Assembly: GCA_016188575.1 (NCBI GenBank)
Contig: JACPHN010000244.1
Coordinates: 1-23,413 of the forward strand
Reading direction: 5' to 3'
Length of the DNA stretch: 23,413 bases
Source of the DNA: Candidatus Schekmanbacteria bacterium
Lineage (GTDB): Bacteria; CSSED10-310; JACPHN01
Shown here: positions 1 through 7,709 of the stretch, piece by piece
Numbering within the stretch: the stretch's first letter is position 1
Layout: each line of letters starts with the position of its first letter
Translations under genes and position numbers: made by a program
Notes under the pieces: generated by a model
Told to the model about the DNA's origin: nothing
Databases searched by the model: none
The model's input: the letters and a program-made list of their open reading frames with translations, nothing else

Positions 1-2
1 CA

Positions 3-1145
3 TTCACGATGGTCGGCGACGGTGCCACCGACCAGATCGAGATGGTCCTGGAAATCGCGGCGCGGCAGCCGGGCAACAATTTCGCGGTGGTGGCGCACAC
101 CAGCCAGGAGTACGTCGAGAGCGTCGGCTTCGCGGCCGACGAGGTGACGCTGGTGGTCGCGGAGACCGGGGCACCGGTCGGCGAGGCCTTCCGCACCCTG
201 CCACTGACCGTGTGGCGGACGCTATACGTGGAGCGGGACACCATGGCGGATCCGGATCTCACCCAGGAGCCCGGGCCGAGCCGGATCGCCGCCGGCGCGA
301 TCACGGCCAAGGCCGACCTGACGATGACCACGGATCTCGAGATCCATCCACCCGGGGGCACTGATCAGTTTTCGGGCGGCGCGATCACGCTCTACGAGGG
401 TGAAACCCCGCTGAAGACCGACACGGTGGCGATGAACACCACCGGGCCCGGCTCGCGGATCGTGGTGCACTATCCGGTGCCGGCGACGGCCGACGCCTTC
501 CGCGATCTCGTCGACGACGATGTAGCGCATGCGGTCACAGCCGCGGAGATGGTGCCCGTCCTCACGCTGATGCCGTCGCGGTTCTTGCCGGCCTGCGTGC
601 GCGTCGACACCGCCAAGACCGACCTCGCCTCCGACAGCACCGCGTCGGTCGACGACGCCGCCGTGCCGTTCAAGCTCAATGTGGGGACGCTGGCAACCGA
701 CGCGAACGAAATCGAGGAAAAGGACGATCTCGTGAGAGCCAACAAGCAGGCCACGTCCTCGTCCGATTTCTGGGTCGCCTACGTCCTGGGAGCCTTTCAG
801 GGGCGCGTGGACCACGACAACGATCCTTATGCAGAGGCGCACGACGGTGGGATCGGGGGGCGAGGAGAGAGTGGTCCATTCGCGCTCGTGTACCGCGAGA
901 CGGTGCGCGACCTCATTGGGGATCCGTGGGCGGGAGCCACCACCTCCGAAGCCGACCTTTGGGCATTGACGGCGGTTCACGAAATCGCTCACCAGTTCCG
1001 CTTGCAGGACAAGCAGGCGGATGGTCCGCTGATGAACTATGACGCCGTCACTACAGCGGACACGCAGGCGGAGCTCGACGCGCTGCAATTCAGCGGCACC
1101 GGTCTGCGCAAGATCGCTGCCGTCGACCTCTACGGGAGAAATTAA
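3..1145 (+). CDS. C-terminal part of a large exported protein with an HExxH zincin motif (5' partial)
   Basis: The frame is open to the left edge, so this is the 3' end of a longer gene; the ATG at 9 is probably internal because the residues around it look like mid-domain sequence. About 380 residues are visible. An HEIAH motif at 978-992, followed by a short QF-R-L-Q-D stretch and LMNYD about 13 residues later, matches a gluzincin/metzincin-like zinc site. The region before it holds beta-rich segments with a VWRTLYVERDTM stretch, a pattern I associate with large bacterial surface proteins. A zinc-dependent peptidase or peptidase-like surface protein is a reasonable inference; the substrate is unknown. 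The gene for a small secreted protein begins 1 nt after the TAA stop, suggesting co-transcription. The visible part has no signal peptide, which would lie upstream of the window. I am confident it is coding and only moderately confident of the peptidase role. Confidence 0.75.
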   Translation, partial: FTMVGDGATDQIEMVLEIAARQPGNNFAVVAHTSQEYVESVGFAADEVTLVVAETGAPVGEAFRTLPLTVWRTLYVERDTMADPDLTQEPGPSRIAAGAITAKADLTMTTDLEIHPPGGTDQFSGGAITLYEGETPLKTDTVAMNTTGPGSRIVVHYPVPATADAFRDLVDDDVAHAVTAAEMVPVLTLMPSRFLPACVRVDTAKTDLASDSTASVDDAAVPFKLNVGTLATDANEIEEKDDLVRANKQATSSSDFWVAYVLGAFQGRVDHDNDPYAEAHDGGIGGRGESGPFALVYRETVRDLIGDPWAGATTSEADLWALTAVHEIAHQFRLQDKQADGPLMNYDAVTTADTQAELDALQFSGTGLRKIAAVDLYGRN

Positions 1146-1146
1146 A

Positions 1147-1839
1147 ATGAGCGTCATGTCACGGCTCTTCAAGACGTGCGCAGCTCTCCTCGTGCTCGCG
1201 ATGAGCGCTGCCATCGCGAATGCAGAACCGGATTCTGACGCGCTACGCCTGCGCCTCGAGTGCCAGGGGAGCCACATCACCATTGGGGAGCCAGCGTGGT
1301 TTTTCATATCCATGTATAATTCATCGAATCATACTATTAGTCCCAATCCCGGAGTCATTGATAATGCTATCTTTCTATGTTCGATGGATGGCAATGACTA
1401 CTCACCCTGTGTCTATGGGCGATTGTGGAGGGATGGCCCGGGCACACTCGACATGTATCCGGGCCGAGTCGTGTGGAAGGGGGAGAATCACTTATATCTA
1501 AAAGGTACCCCCGGGACGGATCTCGACAGGTACGAAAGCTACGTGGAGGAGCTCGTGTTCTCTCGTCCTGGCAGCTACTACGTCAAGGCGGAACCCGGTT
1601 ATCCGGCCGCGCGCGAATCCGACCCGGTCCGGGTCACCGTAGCGCCGCTTCCGGAAAGCGAGCAGCCGGTGATGGAGATCTGGAGCCGTCTCCCGACTCG
1701 CTCTACGCGGACCACGCCCGCTACGCGCTCGGCGGATATTGGGCATACGAATACAGGATCCGGTGGAGCCACGTTCTCGATGAGAACACCGCGGATCCGC
1801 AGATGCTCCGGAAAGCACACGCATACCTGGGAGCGGTGA
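1147..1839 (+). CDS. Secreted protein of unknown function, N-terminal part of a frameshifted gene
   Basis: The ATG at 1147 is preceded by GGGAGA about 7 nt upstream and follows the previous stop by 1 nt. Residues 1-26 form a signal peptide (MSVMSRLFK, a Leu/Ala-rich core, then an ANA-E cleavage site). The mature part looks like a beta-sandwich domain of about 150 residues with the flavour of an intracellular-proteinase-inhibitor or Ig-like fold (GEPAWFFISMYNSS, RPGSYYVKAEPGYP), but I do not recognise the family. From about 1693 the frame turns Arg/Thr-rich and unstructured, ending at 1839, while the natural continuation runs in frame 3 to 2066. The real product is therefore probably about 306 residues. 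Third positions at 1300-1400 are unusually AT-rich compared with the neighbours. Coding and secretion are well supported; function is unknown. Confidence 0.7.
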   Translation: MSVMSRLFKTCAALLVLAMSAAIANAEPDSDALRLRLECQGSHITIGEPAWFFISMYNSSNHTISPNPGVIDNAIFLCSMDGNDYSPCVYGRLWRDGPGTLDMYPGRVVWKGENHLYLKGTPGTDLDRYESYVEELVFSRPGSYYVKAEPGYPAARESDPVRVTVAPLPESEQPVMEIWSRLPTRSTRTTPATRSADIGHTNTGSGGATFSMRTPRIRRCSGKHTHTWER

Positions 1840-2066
1840 CCGAGCGGATCCCCATCCTGAAGGTGCGCGCCTTGCATCGGCAACTCGCCATCGTGCATCA
1901 AGAAGGGCGAATGTTCGAGGAAGTAGACGTGAAGGCGCTCGCCCGCGAGCTCCAGTCGCGGATGTCGCTCGCGGACCGGATCGGCCTCGGCGAGAAGATC
2001 CGCGAATGGCTCCCGGGAGTCCTGCAGGCGGACGAGCAGCCGCAGAGCTCCCAAACCACACCATGA
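1695..2066 (+). pseudogene. C-terminal part of the secreted protein gene, displaced by a -1 frameshift
   Basis: From 1695 frame 3 reads a well-formed helical segment (DSLYADHARYALGGYWAYEY, then an HAYLGAVTERIP helix, LHRQLAIVHQEGRMFEE and a final LADRIGLGEKIREWLPG) that ends in TGA at 2064-2066. It has no start codon or ribosome site of its own. It joins the upstream frame smoothly if one C is added to the CCC run at 1692-1694, giving EIWSRLPDSLYADHARY across the junction. Either the gene carries a real single-base deletion or the assembly has a homopolymer error. I prefer the error because both halves keep good codon usage. Confidence 0.65.
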
Positions 2067-2232
2067 CGCGACCCCCGTCCGCCCGGCGCAGCGGCGTCGT
2101 TCGCGCGCGGTTAGGTTGCCAACATCCACGAGAACCTCCATCATAACGAAGGGAGTAGTCACTCGCGAGCCCTGATCCCGTCACCAGTCGAGGGAAGGCC
2201 GCGGGCGGTGGATTCTGCCGCGGGAGGTGCGT

Positions 2233-5196
2233 GTGTTGAAGGAACGACGTATCGCTGACCTGGTATCGGCACCAACAAGCGCCGTGGAGCGCGACGCTCC
2301 CGGCCGGTGGCGCCACCTGGCCGCGCGCGCTGGCGCTCTGGCCTTCCTCTGTTGTCTCGGGCCGGCGGCGGCAGCGCCGCCGCTGCCGCACCCCGGGGAT
2401 TTCCCCGTTGCCGCCGCCTGGCGCCGCGCCCCTGCCGCCTCCATGGCAGCCGCCGGACGCCTTGCGCTGCGCTCGGACCTCCCCGAGCGCTCCGTCACCC
2501 TAACCGTGCACGTCCCGGAAAACACCCCGGAAGGCCAACAGGTCTATGCGCTGGTCGTGCCGCCCGAGGATTGGGCGTGGACGGAGCACATCGCCTTGAC
2601 GAACCAGGGCGCCGGGATCTGGACGGGCTCGCTCTCCGTTCCCAACGGCGGGCTCGTCCGCTACGTATATGACCGCTGGGATGAGGTCTCGTGGGGCGAC
2701 GCCTTCAAGAGCACGCGCGAAGCGCACGGTGGCTCGACCAGGATCGAGTTTCGCCTCCTGGCCGTTACCCCTGGCCTCACGTCGATCGAAGACCTGATCG
2801 AGACCTGGGCGGATCGCCGGCAGGCCGCGTCGACCGGGGATCTCGTCGGCCATGTCGTCGATTCGGTCTCGGGTCGAGGGGTGTGCGACGTCGAGGTTAC
2901 TGCCGCGGGGTTGCACACCGCGACCGACTGCGATGGGTATTTCGAGCTGCGCGCGCTTGTCGCCGGATCCCAGCGGGTTACGGCCCATGCCCGCGACGGC
3001 CGCGTGTCCGTGGCCGCGCAGGTCGTCGACGTGGCGGCCGGCCAGCAATCCGACGTGACGCTTGTGGTTACCCCGGCCACGAAGGTGGCCGTGACCTTCG
3101 CACCGGCCCTCCCGGCCGACACCCCCGAGCAGGCCGTGCTGCGCATGAGCGGCAGCCTGAGCCAGGTCGGCATGCGCCCCGCGCCCAACGCGAGCTTCCC
3201 ACAGCCCTTTCTGTTGCCCACGTCCGCCATCGCTCCCGAAGGCACGGCGGAGATCACCCTGGACCTGTATTCAGGAGCCTACATGGAGTACTGCTACACC
3301 ACCCTGACGTTTGGCAGCGGCGCCGAGGTGGAGTCGCAAGGTGGGCGCCGCTATCGCAATTTGATCGTCTCGGAGGAGACCTCTCCGGTGCGCGACGAGA
3401 TCGCCGCGTGGCGAAGCCCCGGCTTCATCGAGCTGCGCTTTCGGGCGTCGGCCCCGCCCGGTTCTCCGGCGGGCGTGCCTCTCAGCTTCGGCTGGTTTCC
3501 CATGGCGCCCTCCGCCGATGGCGCGTGGTACGCGACGTTCTACTCCATCCCCAATACGGACGTGTCGTACTGGTACGCGCTTGGCGCCGACAACACCCAG
3601 GTCGATGCCACGCCGGGCGTCGGCTCGGGCGGCAGTCGCACGATTCACGTTGGGGAGGCCGACCTTCTGGTCGAGGACGAGCTGACCGCATGGGCCGCGA
3701 GCCCGGCGGCGGTGACCGCCGCCACTGGGGAACCTGTCACCGTGGATTTCCGCGTCTCGGTGCCTCCCGAGACGCCGGATGGCGCCGCGGTGACGCTCGT
3801 CGGCGACCGCTCGGAAGTCGCCGAGGGGACACCCATGACGCGCCAGGAGCTCAATCCCTGGATGTACGAAGCGTCGGTGACCTTCCAGGAAGGAGGAGAG
3901 CTCACCTATCATTACGCCATCGAGAGCACCGGGCAAAGCAGCGGCGATCGCACCTTGGCGCTGGCCCTCACGCCGCACGTCCAAAACGACTGGATCGCAC
4001 GTTGGGAGGACCCCGCCGCCCGGTTTCAAACGCCGGCCCGGCCGGGCTTTCTCGCCGGCGTCTATTTCCCCGACTACTGGGGCTCCGAGTTTCGACCGCT
4101 CACCGGCGCCGCGCTGGACAGTGCGCGCCGGCACAACGCCGACTGGGTCGCGCTCTCGTCCGTGTGGAGCTACGGAGCGCTCCAGCCGGTGCCAACTCTG
4201 GAACCGCGGCAGATTCTGGCCCCGAGCGTGCTCACCCCGCGCGAAGATATCCTGGCCCAGGCGGCCACCGCCCATGCGCGCGGCTTTCGCGTGTTTCTCG
4301 GCCCGCAATTCAACCCGGAAGTGCATCCCAACTGGCAGCAGCTCCTCTCCGGACAGCTCTCTGACGATTGGTGGAACGTCTGGCTTGCGATCGCCGAGCG
4401 ATTCTGGATGTGGAATGCGCAGGTCGCGGAGGAGGCTGACGTCGAGGTCTTGATGCTGCCGGGATTCATGTTTCACGTCTTCGCGCCGGCGTGGGCCTAT
4501 TCGTCGGAAGCCTACATGGCCTCTTTCGACGATGCCGTTACCGAGCTCATCGGCAAGGTGCGCTCGGTGTACGGCGGCAAGATCCTCATCAACGGCGGAG
4601 TTTCGGAATTCGATTTCGTCGGCCTTGCCGACTACGTAGGTGTCACGACCTACGACACCGGCCAGCCATCGCTTGCCACTGACAGCTCCGTGGCGGAGTG
4701 GCGAGCGGGTTACGAGGCGCTGTTTGCGGATAAGGTGGATCCGCGATGGACGCGCTGGGGCAAGCCGGTTGTGTTCTATACGGTACACGTCGAGCCGCAA
4801 ACGAGCACTGCGGACGCCAATGGCGAAATTTCCCAGGCGCGCCAGCTCGAGGCGCTCTACCAGACGCTCGAGGCGCGCGAGTTCTTGATGGGCGCCTTCA
4901 CCTGGGCGTACCGGTACGTGGAGGCGCCGCTGGCGGCGGAATCCTCCATACGCGGCAAGCGGGGGGAGGCCGTGATGGCCAAATACTTCGAGCGGCTCGC
5001 GGGCACCGCGGCGCCGGAGGCAGGCGACGTGCCGGTATCGTCAGCCGTCGCGGTCGGGGGTGTCCTGCTGGCACTTGGCATGCTCGTGGCCAGGTCGCGA
5101 GCCCCTCTCGCCTCCCTCCGCACGCCGGGGGAGGGAAGGAAGGAGGCGCTGTGGCGCCGCCCCGAATCGCCGGACGACAGCGGTCGATGGCTATGA
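2233..5196 (+). CDS. Large secreted, C-terminally anchored protein: beta-sandwich repeats plus GH113-like TIM barrel
   Basis: I chose the GTG at 2233 because GGGAGG at 2222-2227 then has a 5-nt spacer; a GTG at 2227 would overlap that site, and the TTG at 2236 is also possible. Domains in order: a long N-terminus with an export segment (ALAFLCCLGPAAAAP); an E-set-like module near residues 88-170 (VHVPENTPEGQQVYAL); a carboxypeptidase-regulatory-like domain near 203-282; three more modules with the same opening pattern near 287, 399 and 505 (for example FRVSVPPETPDGAAV); and a TIM-barrel-like domain at about 606-912 (FLAGVYFPDYW, DWVALSSVWSYG, GFRVFLGPQFNPE, VGVTTYD) resembling GH113/GTA-TIM barrels. 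A hydrophobic segment near 937-955 followed by Arg suggests a membrane anchor. The usual acid/base Glu in the barrel (GTE in the family) appears as PGF here, so activity is uncertain. The last ~30 codons run through an inverted-repeat element. A carbohydrate-binding or carbohydrate-processing surface protein is inferred. Confidence 0.75.
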   Translation: MLKERRIADLVSAPTSAVERDAPGRWRHLAARAGALAFLCCLGPAAAAPPLPHPGDFPVAAAWRRAPAASMAAAGRLALRSDLPERSVTLTVHVPENTPEGQQVYALVVPPEDWAWTEHIALTNQGAGIWTGSLSVPNGGLVRYVYDRWDEVSWGDAFKSTREAHGGSTRIEFRLLAVTPGLTSIEDLIETWADRRQAASTGDLVGHVVDSVSGRGVCDVEVTAAGLHTATDCDGYFELRALVAGSQRVTAHARDGRVSVAAQVVDVAAGQQSDVTLVVTPATKVAVTFAPALPADTPEQAVLRMSGSLSQVGMRPAPNASFPQPFLLPTSAIAPEGTAEITLDLYSGAYMEYCYTTLTFGSGAEVESQGGRRYRNLIVSEETSPVRDEIAAWRSPGFIELRFRASAPPGSPAGVPLSFGWFPMAPSADGAWYATFYSIPNTDVSYWYALGADNTQVDATPGVGSGGSRTIHVGEADLLVEDELTAWAASPAAVTAATGEPVTVDFRVSVPPETPDGAAVTLVGDRSEVAEGTPMTRQELNPWMYEASVTFQEGGELTYHYAIESTGQSSGDRTLALALTPHVQNDWIARWEDPAARFQTPARPGFLAGVYFPDYWGSEFRPLTGAALDSARRHNADWVALSSVWSYGALQPVPTLEPRQILAPSVLTPREDILAQAATAHARGFRVFLGPQFNPEVHPNWQQLLSGQLSDDWWNVWLAIAERFWMWNAQVAEEADVEVLMLPGFMFHVFAPAWAYSSEAYMASFDDAVTELIGKVRSVYGGKILINGGVSEFDFVGLADYVGVTTYDTGQPSLATDSSVAEWRAGYEALFADKVDPRWTRWGKPVVFYTVHVEPQTSTADANGEISQARQLEALYQTLEAREFLMGAFTWAYRYVEAPLAAESSIRGKRGEAVMAKYFERLAGTAAPEAGDVPVSSAVAVGGVLLALGMLVARSRAPLASLRTPGEGRKEALWRRPESPDDSGRWL
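5109..5148. repeat. GC-rich inverted repeat at the 3' end of the barrel-protein gene
   Basis: CGCCTCC at 5109-5115 pairs perfectly with GGAGGCG at 5142-5148, and inner pyrimidine-rich (CCTCC) and purine-rich (GGGGGAGGG) tracts can pair too. The element lies within the last codons of the large surface protein, whose tail there is low-complexity and basic. This type of CCCTCC/GGGAGG hairpin is common between genes in GC-rich proteobacterial genomes. It could act as a weak transcriptional stop or RNA-stability element; no T-tract follows. Confidence 0.4.
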
Positions 5197-5254
5197 GCTT
5201 GGCCTTCGGGGAACTAGAATCAGCGGGCAGAAGTCGCCTGAGGGAGTCAAAGCC

Positions 5255-6652
5255 GTGGACGTTCGCAATGATCTGACAGTGGTGCCATTCCGAGAGTTGC
5301 TCGTGCGGCTGGCCGATGCCGCGAGCACGGGCCGCGTGACCGTCGCGCAGGAATCCGGGGTGCGGACGCTTTGGCTCGCCGCGGGCAAGCTCGTTGCCGC
5401 GCGCGGCGCGAACCCTTCCGAGGAGCTCCCGGTGCTCGTCGAGCGCCTGGGGCTGCTGGAGCCCGATACGCTGCAGAACGCCATGGCGGAGGCGCGGCGG
5501 CGGTCCGTCGATCTCGCCGTAGTGCTGGCGGACGAGTCGTTTCTCGGTGTGTTCGACGTCGTGCAGTTGCGCGAGGCGCAAATCGAGGGGATCGTCCGCG
5601 CCATCGCGGAGAACGAACGTTCCGGCACCGCGACGTTCGCCGCGGACAAGCCGGCGCCGCATTCGCCGATACCGGAGCTGGCTGCGGCACTTGACGTGGG
5701 CGACCTCCTGTCCGAGCTCGACGACGAGCTCGGGGAGCCGCCCGTGAGCGCGAGCCCGCGCGGCCAGGAGACGCCGGAAGAACCAGCCCGGCGGCCCGCG
5801 GCGACCGCCCCGCGTCTGGGCGGCTCCTTCGCCGGAAATCTCGACAGGAGTCACCCGCTATTTTCGCCGGCGTCCGCGGCTCCAGACCCGCGGCTGCTGC
5901 TGAAGCAGATTGCGGCGGGAACGATCGCGCTGATCGTCGTGGCCGTCGCCGTTCATTGGGCGGGGGTGTTTTCCAGGAGTGCACCGGAAACAGGCAGCCC
6001 GTCGGCTTCTGCGGTGCCATCGGCAGCTCCGGGCGGCCCCGTCGGTGAGCAAAACCGGCGGCACGCTCACGATCGCGGCGAGGTGCCCGGTCCGGCCGCC
6101 CGCGGGCATTCCGCCGAGGCGACCGAGAATTCCTTGGCGGAGCCGCCGGCCGCCGGACGCGCCGCGCCCGTCACCACCACATCGTCCAGCAAGCTCGACA
6201 TCAACACCGCTACTGCCGCCGCGCTCGAAAAACTCCCCGGCATCGGCAAGGTGACGGCCGGCAACATCGTGCGCTACCGGGACGCCAACGGACCATTCGC
6301 CGCGCTTGACGATCTCAGCAAGGTTCCGCGGCTCAACAAGTCCGTGATCGACAAGCTGCGCCCCTACGCTCGCGCCGGAAGCGGGCAGGCCGCCGCGCCA
6401 TCCGCCTCCGCATCCGCGTCCGAGAAGCCTGCGTCGCCCCATGGTCGCGGCCTCGGCCGGCCCGTCAACATCAACACCGCTACCCAGGCCGACCTGGAGA
6501 CGCTCAAGAAAATCGGGCCCGCCACGGCGCGCAGGATCATCGAGTATCGGGAAAAGAACGGCCCGTTCAAGGACATCGGCGAAATTCAGAACGTCAAGGG
6601 CATCGGGCCAAAGACCTTCGAGGGCATTCAGGATGACATCTCCGTCAAGTAG
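5255..6652 (+). CDS. DUF4388 - transmembrane - double ComEA-type helix-hairpin-helix protein
   Basis: The GTG at 5255 has AGGGAG 8 nt upstream and begins exactly where homology-like sequence begins; upstream in-frame codons belong to the previous gene read out of frame. The 465 residues hold a DUF4388 (PatA N-terminal-like) domain at about 5-140; a Pro/Ala-rich linker; one membrane helix at about 215-241 (an IALIVVAVAVHW core); another low-complexity linker; then two ComEA-type (HhH)2 domains at about 315-372 and 404-465, each with an INTAT start, a GIGK or IGPATA hairpin and a Y-R/E-x-N-GPF motif. ComEA HhH domains bind double-stranded DNA during uptake. The order implies a cytoplasmic DUF4388 and outward-facing DNA-binding domains. 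Ordinary ComEA has a single (HhH)2 unit and no DUF4388. The next gene starts 20 nt inside this one, so the two are coupled. Domain calls are firm; a role in competence is inferred. Confidence 0.85.
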   Translation: MDVRNDLTVVPFRELLVRLADAASTGRVTVAQESGVRTLWLAAGKLVAARGANPSEELPVLVERLGLLEPDTLQNAMAEARRRSVDLAVVLADESFLGVFDVVQLREAQIEGIVRAIAENERSGTATFAADKPAPHSPIPELAAALDVGDLLSELDDELGEPPVSASPRGQETPEEPARRPAATAPRLGGSFAGNLDRSHPLFSPASAAPDPRLLLKQIAAGTIALIVVAVAVHWAGVFSRSAPETGSPSASAVPSAAPGGPVGEQNRRHAHDRGEVPGPAARGHSAEATENSLAEPPAAGRAAPVTTTSSSKLDINTATAAALEKLPGIGKVTAGNIVRYRDANGPFAALDDLSKVPRLNKSVIDKLRPYARAGSGQAAAPSASASASEKPASPHGRGLGRPVNINTATQADLETLKKIGPATARRIIEYREKNGPFKDIGEIQNVKGIGPKTFEGIQDDISVK

Positions 6653-7703
6653 CGGTGCAGATCCGGAACTGCCCGTTCGCACACCTGAATCCACTGAGGT
6701 TGTTCAGACGCGTTTGCCTCCCGGTTTTCGGCTGCGCGAGTTTTCCCTGCTCGCGGCTCTGGCCGCGCTTTGCGCGCTCGCGGTGTGGGCCGGGCTGCGG
6801 GCAGCCGACGGCGGTGCCGCCCTGGGTGGGGCGAAAAACCCCTCCGAGGGCGCCGATTTGGCGGCAGCTCCCGCCGCGCCAGCCGCGAACCCATGGCCGC
6901 CTGGAATCATGGCAATCGTGTTTCTCGACATCGGCCAGGGCGACGCCGCGTTCATCCACACTCCCGCTGGCCGCAACTACCTCATCGACGCCGGTCCCGG
7001 CGCGACCGAGCACCAGAGCTACGACGCCGGCGCGCAGACGATCGTCCCGTTCCTGCGCACGGTGGGCGTCGAGCGCCTCGACGGAGTCGTGCTCACCCAC
7101 CCCCACATGGACCATCTCGGCGGCTTCCTCAGTGTTTTCAAGGCGCTCGAAGTCGCCGCTGTCTTCGAGCCCGGAATCAAGATGACGACGCGCACCTATG
7201 AGGAGTTTTTACGGCTCGTCGAAGCGGAAGGCAGTGACTATCGCCTCGTGCGCGGCGGCGACGTGCTCGACTGGGGACCTGAGCTCTCGATAACCGCTCT
7301 GGCTCCTCCCGCCCAGGTGCTCAAGGGAACCGGCGCCGACGAAAACAACAACTCCGTCGTGCTGCTCCTCCGCTACGGAACCATTCGCGTGCTGTTCCCC
7401 GGAGACACCGAGCTCGAGGGAGAGCAAGGTCTCCTCGTCTACGGTGATCAGCTCCGCGCGCATATCCTGAAGGCGCCCCACCACGGCAGCAACACCTCGT
7501 CGTCGCGCGTCTTCATCTCGCTGGTAACGCCGCAGGTAGCGGTAATCTCCTGTGGTAAGAACAACAAGTTCGGGCATCCCGCCGCCACCACTTTGGCGAG
7601 CTATGAGCGCGCCCGCGCCACGGTCTATCGCACGGACACGCAAGGGTCCATCACGGTCTTGACGGACGGAAAAACCTACAAAGTCATTCCCGAGAGGAGC
7701 TAA
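6633..7703 (+). CDS. ComEC-type metallo-beta-lactamase-fold protein lacking the channel domain
   Basis: The ATG at 6633 has GAGGG 8 nt upstream and overlaps the end of the HhH gene by 20 nt. The 356-residue product has one N-terminal membrane segment (LLAALAALCALAVWAGL), a short linker, then a metallo-beta-lactamase domain of the ComEC/Rec2 C-terminal type: FLDIGQGDAAF, a metal-binding HPHMDH (H156, H158, D160, H161), FPGDTE (D258), APHHGSN (H283, H284) and a final FGHPA (H315). All expected metal ligands are present, so it is probably an active nuclease or phosphodiesterase on the outer face of the membrane. Full-length ComEC also has an OB fold and a multi-helix channel (about 750 residues); both are missing, so this cannot be the channel itself. 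Its partnership with the ComEA-like upstream protein points to handling of extracytoplasmic DNA. Confidence 0.85.
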   Translation: MTSPSSSGADPELPVRTPESTEVVQTRLPPGFRLREFSLLAALAALCALAVWAGLRAADGGAALGGAKNPSEGADLAAAPAAPAANPWPPGIMAIVFLDIGQGDAAFIHTPAGRNYLIDAGPGATEHQSYDAGAQTIVPFLRTVGVERLDGVVLTHPHMDHLGGFLSVFKALEVAAVFEPGIKMTTRTYEEFLRLVEAEGSDYRLVRGGDVLDWGPELSITALAPPAQVLKGTGADENNNSVVLLLRYGTIRVLFPGDTELEGEQGLLVYGDQLRAHILKAPHHGSNTSSSRVFISLVTPQVAVISCGKNNKFGHPAATTLASYERARATVYRTDTQGSITVLTDGKTYKVIPERS

Positions 7704-7709
7704 TCGACC

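Noticed and set aside
1039-1146. ATG at 1039 as start of the secreted protein
   Set aside because: It would bury the signal peptide behind 36 residues overlapping the upstream gene; the ATG at 1147 has a ribosome site.
222-1313. A 363-codon - strand frame opposite the zincin-like gene
   Set aside because: Its product is Arg/His/Val-rich without domain structure, while the + strand carries a clear HExxH motif and operon spacing.
2116-2147. TTGCCA plus CATAAC as a promoter for the barrel-protein gene
   Set aside because: The spacing is about 20 bp and both hexamers are weak.
5215-5220. TAGAAT as a -10 box for the DNA-processing genes
   Set aside because: No acceptable -35 lies 16-19 bp upstream; the only TTG-containing candidate is 10 bp away.
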